A stretch of DNA of 64,000 nt, from NCBI GenBank assembly GCA_029844215.1, contig CM056728.1:84009676-84073675 (forward strand), given 5' to 3'. This document shows positions 35,243 to 46,724 of this stretch, in pieces (position 1 is the stretch's first letter; every line of letters starts with the position of its first letter). Both the position numbers and the translations under genes were made by a program. The stretch comes from Przewalskia tangutica (Eukaryota; Streptophyta; Magnoliopsida; Solanales; Solanaceae). The notes beneath the pieces were generated by a model. It worked only from the letters and a program-made list of their open reading frames with translations. It was not told where the DNA came from and ran no database searches.

Positions 35243-36480
35243 ATGCCTCCACGCCAGGCAACCCGGGCCCAGAAGGGCAAGGCAGCCGAGGGAGCTGCTA
35301 GTAGGACACAGAGGGTCACGAGGGCCCAGGCCCAGTCTTTACCCGAGGCGATACCTCAGACGGCGATTTCCACGACGCGCCCGGCCCAGCGAGTTTAGAG
35401 CCGCGGTGTAGCTCACGAGACCACAAGACTGCGCCTCGGTCCACGGCTGGAGCGAGAGAGATGAGTTCTGAGGAGATGGCCCGATTACTAGCGAGTTGTG
35501 GCGGACATGAGATAGGCTGGGCCGGCGATTCGATGCACCCGTGGTTCATCCTAGATCGGATAGCTTGAGACTACGGGATTTTCTTAGTTGTATACCTCCA
35601 TAGTTCTACGGGTCGAGGCCTGAGGATGATCCGTAGGAGTTCATCCGACAATTACAATGGATCGTAGAGTGATCGTGGCTTGGAGACCGAGTCGGTGGTC
35701 TTGGTTCCACATCGGTGCGTGATCTGCGATCGGGTTTGATTCGTGGGAGCTGTCGGGAGAGCATGCCGCTTCAGCGGTATGGGGCGAGTTCTCGAGGCTT
35801 TTCTCGGCCACTTCGCCTCCGCAGATGAGGAGCACGCGGGCGGCAATTTACGATCTTTGAGGCGAGAGAGGCGCCGCGGTCGAGTACAACGTGGAGTTTG
35901 AATCGTTGGCTCGATATGTCCCCGCATTGGTGGCAGACATGGAGGACCGAGTGCACCGCTACGTCACGGGCTTGACGACTATTTGGCAGAGGGTTGCTCA
36001 GGTGTAGCTCTTCAGCCGGGCATGGACATTGCCGCGTGCGATCTTATGCTGCTGGGATGTGAGGCGTAGAGGCGGCGGGTTGTCGATTTCAGCGAAGAAG
36101 GCCGGGGCGGCAGGTCTTTTGGTGGCTCGGGTGGGCGATCTCGCCGAGACTAGATTTGCACCACCGCGATTGAGCACTCTACCGTCTTGGGATGGCGGGG
36201 TATTCGAGGCGGTCGGGGCCCGGGACTTGGACTTCGAGTAGCGAGGTGCTAACCGATCGAGGTCCTCTCGGTGTGTCGTCGATCGGTAGATTCCATTCCG
36301 GTAGTTGTGGTACTACTTGAGTTTGCTACACTGCGGCCAGGTCACTATGCGGCGTCAGGCGAGGCGCGGATGGTAGGGTCGACACTGGTCTTTCACGGGT
36401 CTTCTTCACTCTGATTTACTCGCCCGAGGCGGTGCTCGAGGACAGCAGGTCGCGGCGAGTCGTAAATGCGGGTCTAGTTC
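35243..36480 (+). pseudogene. gag: P4 gag, frameshifted
   Basis: The start ATG at 35243 follows a strong pyrimidine tract and CAG (35223-35240). The first 51 codons (MPPRQATRAQKGK..) are open and then hit a stop at 35394, caused by CAGCGAG where P2 keeps CAGCAGAG. The capsid region follows in changing frames: FYGSRPEDDP near 35612 and FDSWELSGEHA near 35738. The RNA-binding zinc knuckle (CYT.., near 36329-36360) is frameshifted. Gag assembles the particle. Length and order fit Tekay-type gag, but this copy cannot be translated through. Confidence 0.85.
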
Positions 36481-36502
36481 TAGCGGTCCTCGAATCGCAT
36501 TT

Positions 36503-36877
36503 ATGCCTTGTCCGGTAAGCGGGACGGGAGGCATCGCGGATGTCGTCACAGGTACCTTATCAGTTTCTTGTTGTGACGTGTATGCCTTGATAGATCCGGG
36601 TTCTACTTTGTCCTATATATCTCCCCATATTGCTAGAAGGATAGGAATAGAGCCTGAGTCCATAGACCCTTTTGAGGTAGCTACGCCAGTGGGTGATTCA
36701 GTGGTAGCTCGGCGGGTATATAGGGCTTGCCCGGTGTCTTTATGCAGTCGTCAGACCCTAGCCGACTTGATAGAGTTGGATATCACCGATTTTGATGTGA
36801 TCATGGGTATGGATTGGTTAGCTTCTTGCTACGCCAATGTAGACTGCAGGGAGAGAGTGGTGCAGTTCGATTTCTGA
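36503..36877 (+). pseudogene. pol: P4 protease domain (pol)
   Basis: A 124-codon open stretch encodes the retropepsin-like protease. The active-site motif is ALIDPGST (catalytic Asp at residue 31) and the second family motif is VIMGMDWL (residues 99-106). The proline in DPGS is common in plant chromoviruses. The enzyme would cleave the Gag-Pol polyprotein. The frame ends at a stop where the linker to reverse transcriptase should continue; the next frame begins near 36814 with RPVIEWEGNTVSPRGRF. Confidence 0.9.
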
Positions 36878-37950
36878 GGCCGGTTATTGAGTGGGAGGGG
36901 AACACTGTGTCGCCGAGGGGTAGGTTTATTTCTTACCTCAAGGCTAGGAAGATGGTGCAGAAGGGGTATATCTACCATCTCATTCGGGTGTTTGATACTG
37001 AGGCTGCGATACCAGATTTTCATCGATTCAGTAGTCGAGAGTTCCCGGATGTGTTTCAGACGACCTCCGGGTATCCTCACGAGAGGAGATAGAGTTTTGT
37101 ATCGATGTCTTTGCGGCCACTCGGCTATATCCATTCCGCCATACGAGAATGGCACTGCCGAGTTGAGAGAGTTGAAGGACCAGCTGAGAGATTTTATGGA
37201 GAAAGGCTTCATCGGGCCTAGTGTTTCTCCCTGGGGAGCGCCGGTATTGTTCGTGAAGAAGAAGGACGGGACGCTGCGCATGTGTGTTGATTACAGGCAG
37301 CTGAACAAGGTGACTATTAAGAACAGATACCCCCTTCCCAGGATTGATGATTTGTTCGACCAGTTGCAGGGTGCGAGATGTTTCTCCAAGATTGACCTAC
37401 GATCGGGCTATCATCAGGTGCGAGTTAGAGAGGCGGATGTCCCTAGGACTGCATTCCGGACGTGCGAACGCACTATGAGTTCGAGGTTATGTCTTTCGGT
37501 TTGACGATGCTCCGGCGGTATTTATGGATTTGATGAACCGAGTGTTCAAGCCATTTTTGGATACGTTTGTGATAGTGTTCATTGATGACATCTTGGTTGA
37601 TTCCCGCTCAGAGCAGGAGCATGCGGAGCATTTAAGGACTGTGCTGAGAGTTCTCCAGGACCAGCGGTTGTACGCCAAGTTTTTGAAGTGTGAGTTTTAG
37701 TTGGCTTCGGTGGCGTTCTTAGGGCACATTGTTGGGGCCGATGGTATTCGGGTGGATACGGCCAAGATCGAGGTAGTCAGGAGTTGGCCTAGACCTACTA
37801 CTCCGACGAGTGCGCAGTTTAGGCCTTGCGAGTTACTATCGGAGGTTCGTGGAGAAGTTTGCTTCTATTTCGCACCTTTGACTAAAGTGACTCGAGAAGC
37901 GGCTAAGTTTGATGGACGGATGCTTGTGAGGAGGGCTTCCAGTTACTGAA
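36878..37950 (+). pseudogene. pol: P4 reverse transcriptase domain (pol)
   Basis: The linker (SPRGRFISYLKARK) leads to the palm and fingers: SPWGAPVLFVKKKDGTLRMCVDYRQLN, then KNRYPLPRIDDL and FSKIDLRSGYHQ (first catalytic Asp at 37394-37396). The catalytic pair is FIDD at 37578-37589. The thumb follows with SVAFLGHIVGADGIRVDT (about 37704-37755). At least three frame breaks occur (near 37100, 37440-37505 and 37700 onward). It would copy element RNA into DNA, primed by the initiator tRNA. Confidence 0.92.
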
Positions 37951-38400
37951 GGAGAGGTTGACGCCGCCCCATTCTTACTCTTCCAGAGGGCCTAGACGGC
38001 TATGTGGTGTATTGTGATGCGTCAGGCATCGGGCTTGGATGTGTGTTGATGCAGCACGGTAAGGTTATAGCGTCAGCATCTCGGCGGCTCAAGAAGCGTG
38101 AGAAGAACTACCCACCCATGATTTGGAGTTAGCGTGGTGATTCACGCCTTGAAGATCGGAGGCACTATTTGTATGGAGTTCATGTGGATATTTACACGCA
38201 CCACAAGAGCCTTGATATATCTTCAGCCGGAGGAGCTGAACTTACGACAAAGAGCGGTGGTTAGAGCTACTCAAGGATTACGATGTCGATATCTATACCA
38301 CCAGGAAGGACAATGTTGTGGAAGATGCCCTTAGTCGTAGGTCGATGGGTAGTCTATCAGATGTACAGCCAGAGAGGAGGGCATGGTCCGCGAGATACAT
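37951..38400 (+). pseudogene. pol: P4 RNase H domain (pol)
   Basis: YVVYCDASGIGLGCVLMQHGKVIA starts at 38001 (first catalytic Asp 38016-38018), followed by SRRLKKREKNYP and remnants of HDLEL, HYLYGVHVDIYT and the ALSRRSMGSLSD end of the domain. Frame changes near 38110-38150 and 38230 interrupt it. One break reads AGCCGGAGG where the family coding would need AGCCAGGAGG, a lost A in CAG. Confidence 0.88.
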
Positions 38401-39630
38401 CAGCTAGCAAGCCTTAGAGTCCGATTGATTGGTTCTGATAGCAGTGGGGTTCGGGTTCGAGAGGTTGCGAGTCTTCCATCGTCGAGGAGGTGAAGAGGCA
38501 GATGAGGATCGATTTCGGCACGGTATCGTGATACGACTCTTCGTGAGGGGAAGGGTCCTTTTGAGGTAGCACCTGATGGGGTGCTAAGGGTTGAGGGCAG
38601 GTTGTGTGTTCCAGATATTGCAGGACTTCGGCGGAGTTCTAGGGAAGCACACGTGCGGCGTTACTCTATCCATCCGGTCGACAAAGATGTACCATGACCT
38701 CGGATCGTGTATTGGTGGGATGACCTAAGAGGGACGTTGCGAGTTTGTTGCTCGGTGCGTGTTGTCGGCAGTAAAGGTAGAGCATCGAGGCCGGTGGGTT
38801 GTTGCGGCGATAGAGATTCCGACCGGAAGTGGGAGGTGATCAACATGGACTTTATCACGGGGTTACCTCGCACTCGGAGGAAGCATGATTCTATCCGGTT
38901 ATCGTCGGCGGTGTGAAATCAGCTACTTTCTTCCAATCGGGATGACTTTTTCAGAGGATTATTCGGACATTACATCCAGAGATCGTGAGACGCATGGGGT
39001 CCTATTTCTATCATATCTGACCGAGGAGCCCGGTTCTGGCTAACTTGGAGGTCTTTCGAAGGTATTAGAGACACGTGAGCCTCGATCGCATTCCATCCTC
39101 GGCCAAGCGGACGAGAGCGCACTATCCGGACAACGAGGATATCTTGCGAGCTGTGTTATTGATTTCGAGGTAGGGAGGATCATTTGCCTCTAGTAGAGTT
39201 TGCGTATAATAACAGCTACCACTCCAGTATCCAGATGGCGCCTTATAAGGCCTTATATGGGAGGAAGTGCAGGTCACCGATAGGCTGGTTTGATGTGGGC
39301 GAGTGCGATTAGTAGGACGGACACTGGTTCGGAAGCGGTGGATAAGATGAAGCTTATCCAAGAGCGGTTACTGACAGCGCAGAGTCGACAGAAGTCGTAT
39401 GCAGATCATCGGCATCGACATTTGGAGTTTGAGGTTGCTGATTGGGTTTTCCTGAAGGTGTCACCCATGAAGGGTGTGATGAGATTCGGGAAGAAAGGGA
39501 AACTCAACCCAAGGTACATTGGGCGTTATCAGATTGTCCGCAGGGTAGGCAAGGTTGCCTATGAGTTGGATCTGCCGTCCGATCACGGAGGCGATGCATC
39601 CGGTTTTCCATGTTTCTATCTTTGAGAGAT
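38401..39630 (+). pseudogene. pol: P4 integrase domain (pol)
   Basis: Remnants of the H2C2 zinc finger lie at about 38610-38790. The catalytic core carries VINMDFITGLPRT (Asp 38848-38850), SIISDRGA (Asp 39020-39022) and a damaged glutamate region near 39090-39120. FAYNNSYHSSIQMAP and LYGRKCRSPIGWFDVG follow at 39194-39298. The C-terminus has FLKVSPMKGVMRFGKKGKL and YIGRYQIVRRVGKVAYELDLP, the GPY/F module with Arg in place of Pro. It is broken by many frameshifts. The enzyme makes the 5 bp staggered insertions seen throughout this window. Confidence 0.9.
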
Positions 39631-39870
39631 GTATCGAGATCCATCTAGAGTGCACCGATTGACGATGTCGGTGGTGAGGGTTATCGTATGAGAGAGTCCC
39701 ATGCGATACTCGATCGTCGGGTTAGCGACTTGGACAAAGGATGTGGCTTCCGTCAGGTCTTATGGCGGAGCGAGCGAGAGGAGATGGCGTGGGAAGCGAG
39801 GAGGACATGAGGCAGAAGTATCCTCACTTATTCCCCACACCTCCAGGTAACTCACTTTCCTACTCGTAAA
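39631..39870 (+). pseudogene. pol: P4 chromodomain-like C-terminus
   Basis: After the GPY module come pieces resembling the chromovirus tail: ILDR (near 39708), VASVRS.LWRSER (39746-39775), WE.. near 39790, and MRQKYPHLFPTPPG (39808-39848). In Tekay/Del elements this chromodomain binds heterochromatin marks and biases insertion into heterochromatin, which fits the nested insertions here. Frames are broken, so the assignment rests on order and short matches. Confidence 0.7.
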
Positions 39871-39972
39871 TTTTTCTTTGGCATATGTACTTAAGTGTTG
39901 TATTGTGGCCATGTGTGGCATTTGCAAATTGTTTTAATTATGACGAACTATCGTTGTCTGTTTTAAGAAAGA

Positions 39973-40006
39973 ACATTTGGGACGAATGTTTCTAAGGGGG
40001 GGAGAA
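39973..40006 (+). other. P4 pre-tract hairpin and polypurine tract
   Basis: ACATTTG-GGA-CGAATGT (39973-39989, one T-G pair) is followed after four bases by AAGGGGGGGAGAA (39994-40006), which abuts the 3' LTR. Confidence 0.82.
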
Positions 40007-42382
40007 TGTTATACCCCGTATTTCCAGAGTATGTATGTGAGGACATACGTACAAATGTATAAGCCCTAATTAGGTTAAGGACGAAATTGTGAACTTGCAA
40101 CGGAAAAGATTCCGAACCTTGCGAAGGAAATTTTACGGTTTCAATATTTTAATTTATTACGGATTTTTCCGAGAGATGAAATATTTTGGACCAATAGGAG
40201 GGCGACATGTGTCACCCTAGGTGGCACTTGGTGGACGATTTGATTGGCACATTTTTTCCATTTAAAAGGCCAAAAACATTTGGTCAAAGTCTTGCAAGAT
40301 ATTTGTGGAGTAGTTAGATAAGTGGGACCCACACAACACATGTCCCCAATCTACACCATACACATGCTTCAATCCTAGCCATTGAATGTCCTATAAATAC
40401 CCAAGTTGCAAGACTTCTTCATCCACTTAAACAATTTCCAAGTCTCAAAATCCCTTCCCCTTTGTAGTAGTTCTCGTCCAACACCCCTCTCCCTTAACCA
40501 AACTTTGTCCAAAAATTCTTAAACTCTTAAGTGTTCTTCCTTAGTGTATTAGGAAGATTATTAGCCAAAAGTTAGAAAAGATTTCACACCCTAGCCCCTA
40601 AAACTACCCCTTGGCCGAGAGCATGGCAAGAACAAACCTAAGTGTTCTTCACTTGTTTGAGTTGATTCTTGAATAGAAGTTGGTTAGGAGCTTCTAAGGG
40701 TGATTTGTGGTGGTTTGGAACACAAAGATTTGGAGCTAAACCTTCCTTAGGAGCGACTTATAATCTTGGATAATTTTGGGCTTATCGAGGTAAATATCTT
40801 TGTCCTTCTATTGTAATTAGAGATTGCATACTGTAGTAGTATATAAATGAGTATAAGATTTATAGAATGATGTTATAAAGAAGAGAATTGAACTGTAATT
40901 ACATTGGACTGTATTTACAGTAGACTTGTGTAGTATTGCGGGGAGGGAGGTGCTGCCCAACTTTCCGTAGAATAAAGAACCTTATGCTTAGAATATTCTA
41001 TGAAGTAGTCTAGACGTTGATAGACGTATTTTACTATTATAGGTTGATACTCTGCGCGCGACATATTCGACTTGGCAGGTGGATTTCGCCGAGGAGGTAT
41101 GTGATCCTTCCTATACTCTTGAGCATGATATTTTTGAAATATATATAGTACGGTAGACGTACGCGTATTAACTAAATTTGGTTTTACTTTGATGTCTTTT
41201 GACTTGAGTTTTAAATAATAAGAATCTTGAAGTATTTCAAAAGAGTTATGAATCATTTTTGAAAGAAAAGAAATACTTGGTTTTAAAAGCTTAAGTGTTA
41301 TACTAGCTTTATGGGAAGTTAGGTATAATGACTTAAGAAAGATAAAGGCAGTTTACTTATTTGCTTATGAAAGCCTTGTAATGATTTCTAGAAAGTGTGG
41401 TAAGTTGGTTTGATAAGTAAACATGTTATGATGCTACGTGTGTTAGTGTCTTGTGATGTTTGTGTAAGGGGGTTATTCTTGTTGTGCTTACGTTGTTAAA
41501 CGATAAGCGGTTATCTTGGTATTATATCACATACCCACGACTTGTTATGATGCCGAGGATTTGCCACCCTAGATGCGAGCAAAACCTCATTCTGGTCCAT
41601 GCGACCTATGCGAGTGCGGGAGTTCGAGTTGATCACTTTCCGGGTGTGTTCTGGCCGTCGAGAATACCTCATGCGGTCGGTGATCACGGACTTCGGTCGA
41701 GGATGATGTCGCGGGTTAGCTACCCCGATCACGAGAATACCTCATGCGGTCTATGCGGATCGGAGTTCAGGATTAGGCTCGCATAATGATACTATGGGCG
41801 AATAGCCTTGCTTGATCATTAGCGGCCTAGAAAAGACCGATTATGTTATATCTATTTTGCTCTTGGTTATCTTTGTGGCACTATGTGCGGTTACATTGGT
41901 TGTTTAAATGCGTATTTGTAAAATTGGTTTTAAAATGATATGATTTCACTTAAGTACTTTCTGATTTCACATACTTGGTACTGTTATCGACCTCTCCGGG
42001 CTGCGTTCATGTCGCGGTAGAGTACTCTGTTGTTGATCCGCTCCTAGGATCACTTTACGCTTTTGGGAAAGCCCCGTTTCTCGGAGGCTTATCGTTTGGG
42101 TATGATCTCCTGTCATTATAGCTTTATGTACATTCGAGGTATGGCGGGGCCACTGTCGCCATAGTTGTTTACATTCCTAAGTGCAGTCTGTTGTAAGTTG
42201 GGATGTAGCATTCACTCTTGATGTATATATACGTGCGAAAGGCAATCTTTTCTTGGATAAATTGTGTCTCATTTTACATATGTTTCATGTCTTGTTTTTA
42301 TATTCCGCTGGTTACTCTGATGTATGTCTACTTGGGTGCCCGGGTAAGGCACCAGTCTCGGGCCCGGGATCGGGTCGTGACA
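40007..42382 (+). repeat. P4 3' LTR
   Basis: 2376 bp, TGTTATACCCCG to GGGTCGTGACA. Colinear with the 5' LTR; long stretches, such as 40020-40300 against 32686-32970, differ at only a few bases. TATAAATA at 40392-40399; repeat block at 41545-41790. Confidence 0.92.
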
Positions 42383-42387
42383 AAAGG
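42383..42387. repeat. P4 target-site duplication, right copy
   Basis: AAAGG, followed by CTAGCAGGG, which continues the P3 LTR exactly. Confidence 0.85.
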
Positions 42388-43742
42388 CTAGCAGGGTTAT
42401 AGTACTTTGGAGCATTTTGCTAATTGTCGATAATCGTCGCGAGGTATGTGAACCTCTTCCTATCCTTTCTAGCATGATTGTTGTGAACTATGTAGTACGG
42501 TAGACGTACATGTGCTAAACGAATTTGGTTGGTTTAAAACATAAAGTGTTATAATGGCTTTATGGGAAGTTAATTATAACGACTCTATTTAGGTAAAAAA
42601 ATGGTTTGTTGATTTTAAAAGATAAGAGACTTGACTTATATTGGACTTGATATGAAATATGAAGAACTTGAATTGTGTTAGAAAGTGGTGAAACCTCATT
42701 CGTGAGAAATGAGTACTTGATCAAAAAAAGAAAAAGGAATAAGTTATATTGATTTCGGAAATGGGAATAACTATCGAACAAGCCATTGCAACGTTAATAA
42801 AGGAAAATGTAATGACAAATAATTAAATTAAAATCAGTAGAATTCTCCATCTGCATAGAAGCTAAGATAAGACAAAATTGTATTACATTTCCTAGATCAT
42901 GACTGCTTTAATAAGATCATTAATAACAAGTATTCATTTTCTTAAAATTCCAAAGTAGGGGACTTGATTTATAAAAGAGAGAGACTTGAGAATTTGAAGT
43001 GTTTTGTTTAAAGGGAAGGCATGGTTTTGTCTTAAGTTGGTTTAAAAAGAAGGTATGAAAATTGTTTTGGTTTACTTAAAAAGATGGTTACTCTATTTTG
43101 ATACTACGGGTATCGTGTGACTTTTGTGAAAGAAATGGATCTTTTTAAAGAGTTAAAGTATGTAGTACTTTGGGGTTAAAACCCGGATTTGTTGACATGA
43201 AATAAAAGTACCTTGTGTGAGTAACTTGCCTATGTTTTGCTTATGATAGCCTTCTAATAATTTCTTGTTGGTTTGATAAGTAAACATGCTAGGATACTAC
43301 GGGCGTTAGTATCTTGGGACTTTTATGTGAAGGGGTTTTTCATGTTGTGCTTATGTTGTTTACGATAAGCCGGTTGCGCTTGTATTACATCACATACCCC
43401 CCTGACTTGTTATGTTGCCGCGGGTTAGCTACCCCCGATGCGAGGAATACCTCATGCGGGTCCATGTGACCTATGCGGAACTACGGGAGTTCCAGGAATC
43501 ACTCCGGGTGTGTTACGCCGATCACGAGAATACCTCATGCGGTCCACGTGTGGCCGTGCGGATTGCGGAGTCCAGAAGATCTGTCGGGTTAGCTACCCCG
43601 ATGCGAGTACCTCATGCGGCCTAGGTGGCCTATGCGAGTCGCGGAGAGTTCGAGGTTAGACGCGCGCAATGATCCGAGTAGTGGCCCGGCCCGATCATTT
43701 GGCGGTCTAGAAAGACCTCGCGATACAATTTTATATCATTAT
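42388..43742 (+). repeat. P3 3' LTR, second part
   Basis: Resumes the LTR broken by P4. It contains the GAGGTATGTGAACC motif near 42441, the conserved core at 42820-42910 and the AATACCTCATGCGG repeat block at 43395-43640. It is broken again at 43743 by the LTR of P5. The rest of the P3 LTR should lie beyond the right edge of the window. Confidence 0.85.
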
Positions 43743-43876
43743 TGTTACACACGTATTTTGGGACATGTTTTAGAGCGTGCGTAAGAACTCACGATGTTAA
43801 GATTTGAGACTTGTAAAAAGTTATCGGAGTTATGAAATTGTCGGAAAACATATTATTGTGACGAATGGGAGGGCGA

Positions 43877-44081
43877 CACGTGTCACCCCCCCTTAAAAAT
43901 GCCTTGGACGAATTTGCAAGGGCTAAAGGGTCATTGGACCTTTGTTAGCAAGACAAGTCTTGCAACTTTAAAGTTTGAGAGAATTGACTTGGTCAATGGG
44001 ACCACAACACTTGATATTTATTAAGAGCTCATCCAAACCACCCATTTGTTTGCATCTTGACCCTCCATGTTACTATATAAT
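43877..44081 (+). promoter_or_regulatory. P5 5' LTR promoter: G-box and TATA-like box
   Basis: CACGTG at 43877-43882 in GACACGTGTC, and TATATAAT at 44074-44081. Confidence 0.55.
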
Positions 44082-44813
44082 ACTAGTAGTAGTATGACAA
44101 GCTTAACACTTAGTCAAATTTTCACAAAAGATTGAAGAACACAAGAGCCTGGCTCTCGGGTTCACTAAGGGAAAGAAAGAAAAAAATTTGTTCCTTGTCC
44201 ATTAAGCTCCACACTTTAAACCAAGGTTCTTGAGTGTATTGTAAGCATATCTCAATAGAAAAATCTCGGAAAAAGATAGTTTTCGGGTTAGTCGCAAAGC
44301 GAAAACCTAGTTGTCTTTCTAGGTTTTGTTTGGAGATTTGAAGGAAGTTTGTTGGTGTTGTTCTAAGGGTCTCAACTAGCGGATTAAAGCGTATTGAAGA
44401 GGCTCTAAGTTACTAAGGAGCGACTTCGGATTTGGAGTTGGATTAAGATTCGTTGAGGTATAATCTTGTCCATTAAAAGTGTTACAAGATTATTTATATT
44501 GTTGTTAGCTTTACATGTTGCTAGCATGAAGTGTATGTGTTGAAGTTTATAAGTATTATGGATTGCTTGTAGCTAAAATCTGAAATGTTATATAAGCCAC
44601 TTGAAGTTGGATTACTAATTGGTCGTTTATTAGAAATCGTCGCATGTTACTTACTTGAAGATTATAGTAGTTATAATCAATTGCGGCTTGATATCATGTT
44701 ATGCTAACAACTTGGATTGAAATGGAATTGGATAAGAATTGGTGTTATTGTACTCAATATGGCCGAAATTGGACTAGTAGTTGTATTAGTTTGATATCTA
44801 TTGTGGCGGAATT

Positions 44814-44836
44814 TTACACGCCTAGTAGGCGTGTAA
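44814..44836 (+). other. Conserved U5 hairpin in P5
   Basis: TTACACGCC and GGCGTGTAA form a perfect 9 bp stem around TAGTA. The position matches P1's TACACGTC/GACGTGTA, with both sides of one pair changed. Confidence 0.65.
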
Positions 44837-46239
44837 TCCCTATTGTTGATTGCATTGATTGGGCCTTAAATGTGGCGTGTTTGGTTATTGTATTCGGCCT
44901 TGAAAAGGTGGCAAAGTAAGTAGAAACAAAGGAAGTGATGTCCGATTTTTCCGAATTTAGCGACTTAGCACTTAGAATATTCGTTTGAAGTAAGAGGTTA
45001 ATGGACGATTGTGACCATTATAGGTTGAAGTACTAAGTATAGCGTATCCTACTTGAAGGATGGAATAGCTATCAAGATTGAAGTACTTTGGAGCATTTTG
45101 CTACTTGTCGATAATCGTCGTGAGGTATGTGAACCTCTTCCTTCCTTTGGCATGATTCTATGTATGAAATATACATGTGGTATCATTTCATGTTTCCTTC
45201 TACTCTTAGAAGTTAAGGGGTAGTTGTGTGATTTACTCTATGTAGAACTTTTCCTATCTTTTGAGCATGACTAGTTGCACGATGTAGTACGGTGACGTCA
45301 ACACCTTGATATCCTTTACTAGTTTTATGAATAGCCAAGTCGGGTGAGTTAGAGATTAACTCACTTCTTTGAAAGTATTAAGGATGTCTAATGTTTTATT
45401 AAAGTTAAGGGACTTGAAGAGTTTTGAAGTATGTGATACTTGTTAGTTTTAAACGTATAAGTCCCTGGGATAGGAAATTGTATTTGGCTAAGGTATAAAG
45501 TGAATATAACGACTTTATGGGAAGTTGGTTATATTTGCTTTATGGAAAGATAAATGACTTGGTTTTTAATGAAAATGCAACTTGATTTTAAGGCATCAAT
45601 TGCCTAAGGTTTTATAATAAAAGGAGTCACTTGATTTCTAAAGGTTAAGAGACTAATTGTACTTTGAAAGTTAAGAGAATTGATTTGAAAATATATAATA
45701 CTTGGTTTTAATAAAAAGTATAAGTCTCTTGGTTATAGAAGGAATGAGTTTTGTCTAAAACCATAAAGGGTTATAACGGCTTTATGAGAAGTTGGTTATA
45801 ACGGCTTTATGGAAGGTTAAGAGAATGGTTTTCTCTAATAAGGTAAACAAAGAATTAACTTGTATTAAGGAAGGGCAATTTGATTTAAAGGTATCACTTG
45901 CTTAAAGCTTTAAAGTATGGGTCACTTGATTTAGAAGCCGAGAAATGTATTTCTAAAAGTATCGTGACTTATGTGAAATGTACACAAGCCTGGATACTAC
46001 GGGTGTTAGTATCTTGGGGTTTTATATGAAAAAGGATCTTTTGAAAATAATGAAAGTACGTAGTACTTGGGGTTAAATTCCCGGATTTTGATGTGTAAAA
46101 CGAAAGTGCCATGAGTTTATAAAAAATGGAAGTCTAAAGGTTTAATGAACTTGCCTGTATTTGCTTGTGATAGCTTTAAGTGAAAGTATTATATGTTACG
46201 TTGTCGTGACTCTCAGTTGGAGGGCCGGCTGTCTTGTTA

Positions 46240-46720
46240 TAAGTTTACTTGGACGTACCGACAGTGATGTGGGATTCCACGGGTATGCTTCCATAATGAT
46301 TGATCCTTGGACATGCTTATACGATGTGGGATTCCGGCACGTGACCAGATGCGGGTGAGATGCGGACATTTTATTGGACGTCTGCGGCGTGTGACGGGGA
46401 TTCCACGTATGCTTCCATTGTGATTGATCTTGGACATGCTTATACGATGAGGGATGCCGGGGCATGCAGCCATGATGCGGGTTAGATGCGCGCGTTTTAT
46501 TACTCCATGGCCGTGCTTATACGATGTGGGATTCCGGCATGCGACCGTGTTATATTTTACTCCATGGGCTAGCTCCCGTGAAGACATGTACCATCGATGA
46601 GGATTAGGGGCATGTTATATTATTACTCCATGGGCTAGCTCCCATGAAGACTGCACTACGATGAGGATGCCGAGGCACGTTATGGCCACGCTTATACGAT
46701 GTGGGATTTGGGCATGCGTG
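46240..46720 (+). repeat. Degenerate minisatellite in P5 LTR
   Basis: Repeats of GATGTGGGATTCC followed by GGCATG-type sequence and CTTATACGATG, with spacing of about 60-120 bp. GTGGGATTCCAC is a short inverted repeat (4 bp arms). Confidence 0.7.
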
Positions 46721-46724
46721 CGTT

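Larger units (their letters stand above)
32673..42382 (+). mobile_element. P4: full-length Tekay/Del-type chromovirus with pol
   Basis: A 9.7 kb Ty3/gypsy element: LTR 32673-35037, primer site, gag, protease, reverse transcriptase, RNase H, integrase, chromodomain-like tail, polypurine tract, LTR 40007-42382. The LTRs are 2365 and 2376 bp and close to identical over long stretches. The 5 bp duplication AAATG/AAAGG flanks it, and the P3 LTR resumes after it. It is the only element in the window with pol and the natural candidate for the family supplying enzymes to the pol-less ones. All reading frames are broken as sequenced, many at CAG/CTG contexts. Confidence 0.95.

Noticed and set aside
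36887..37120. N-terminal part of the 205-codon frame at 36887-37504 as coding
   Set aside because: Before about 37124 this frame is out of phase with pol; the true linker is read in the frame of 36814-37092. Only the downstream part is reverse transcriptase.
31391..43742. Reading 31391-35037 as one very long P4 LTR
   Set aside because: A second TGTTATACCCC start at 32673, the matching 3' LTR start at 40007 and the continuation of the interrupted sequence at 42388 show that P4 begins at 32673 and the left part belongs to P3.
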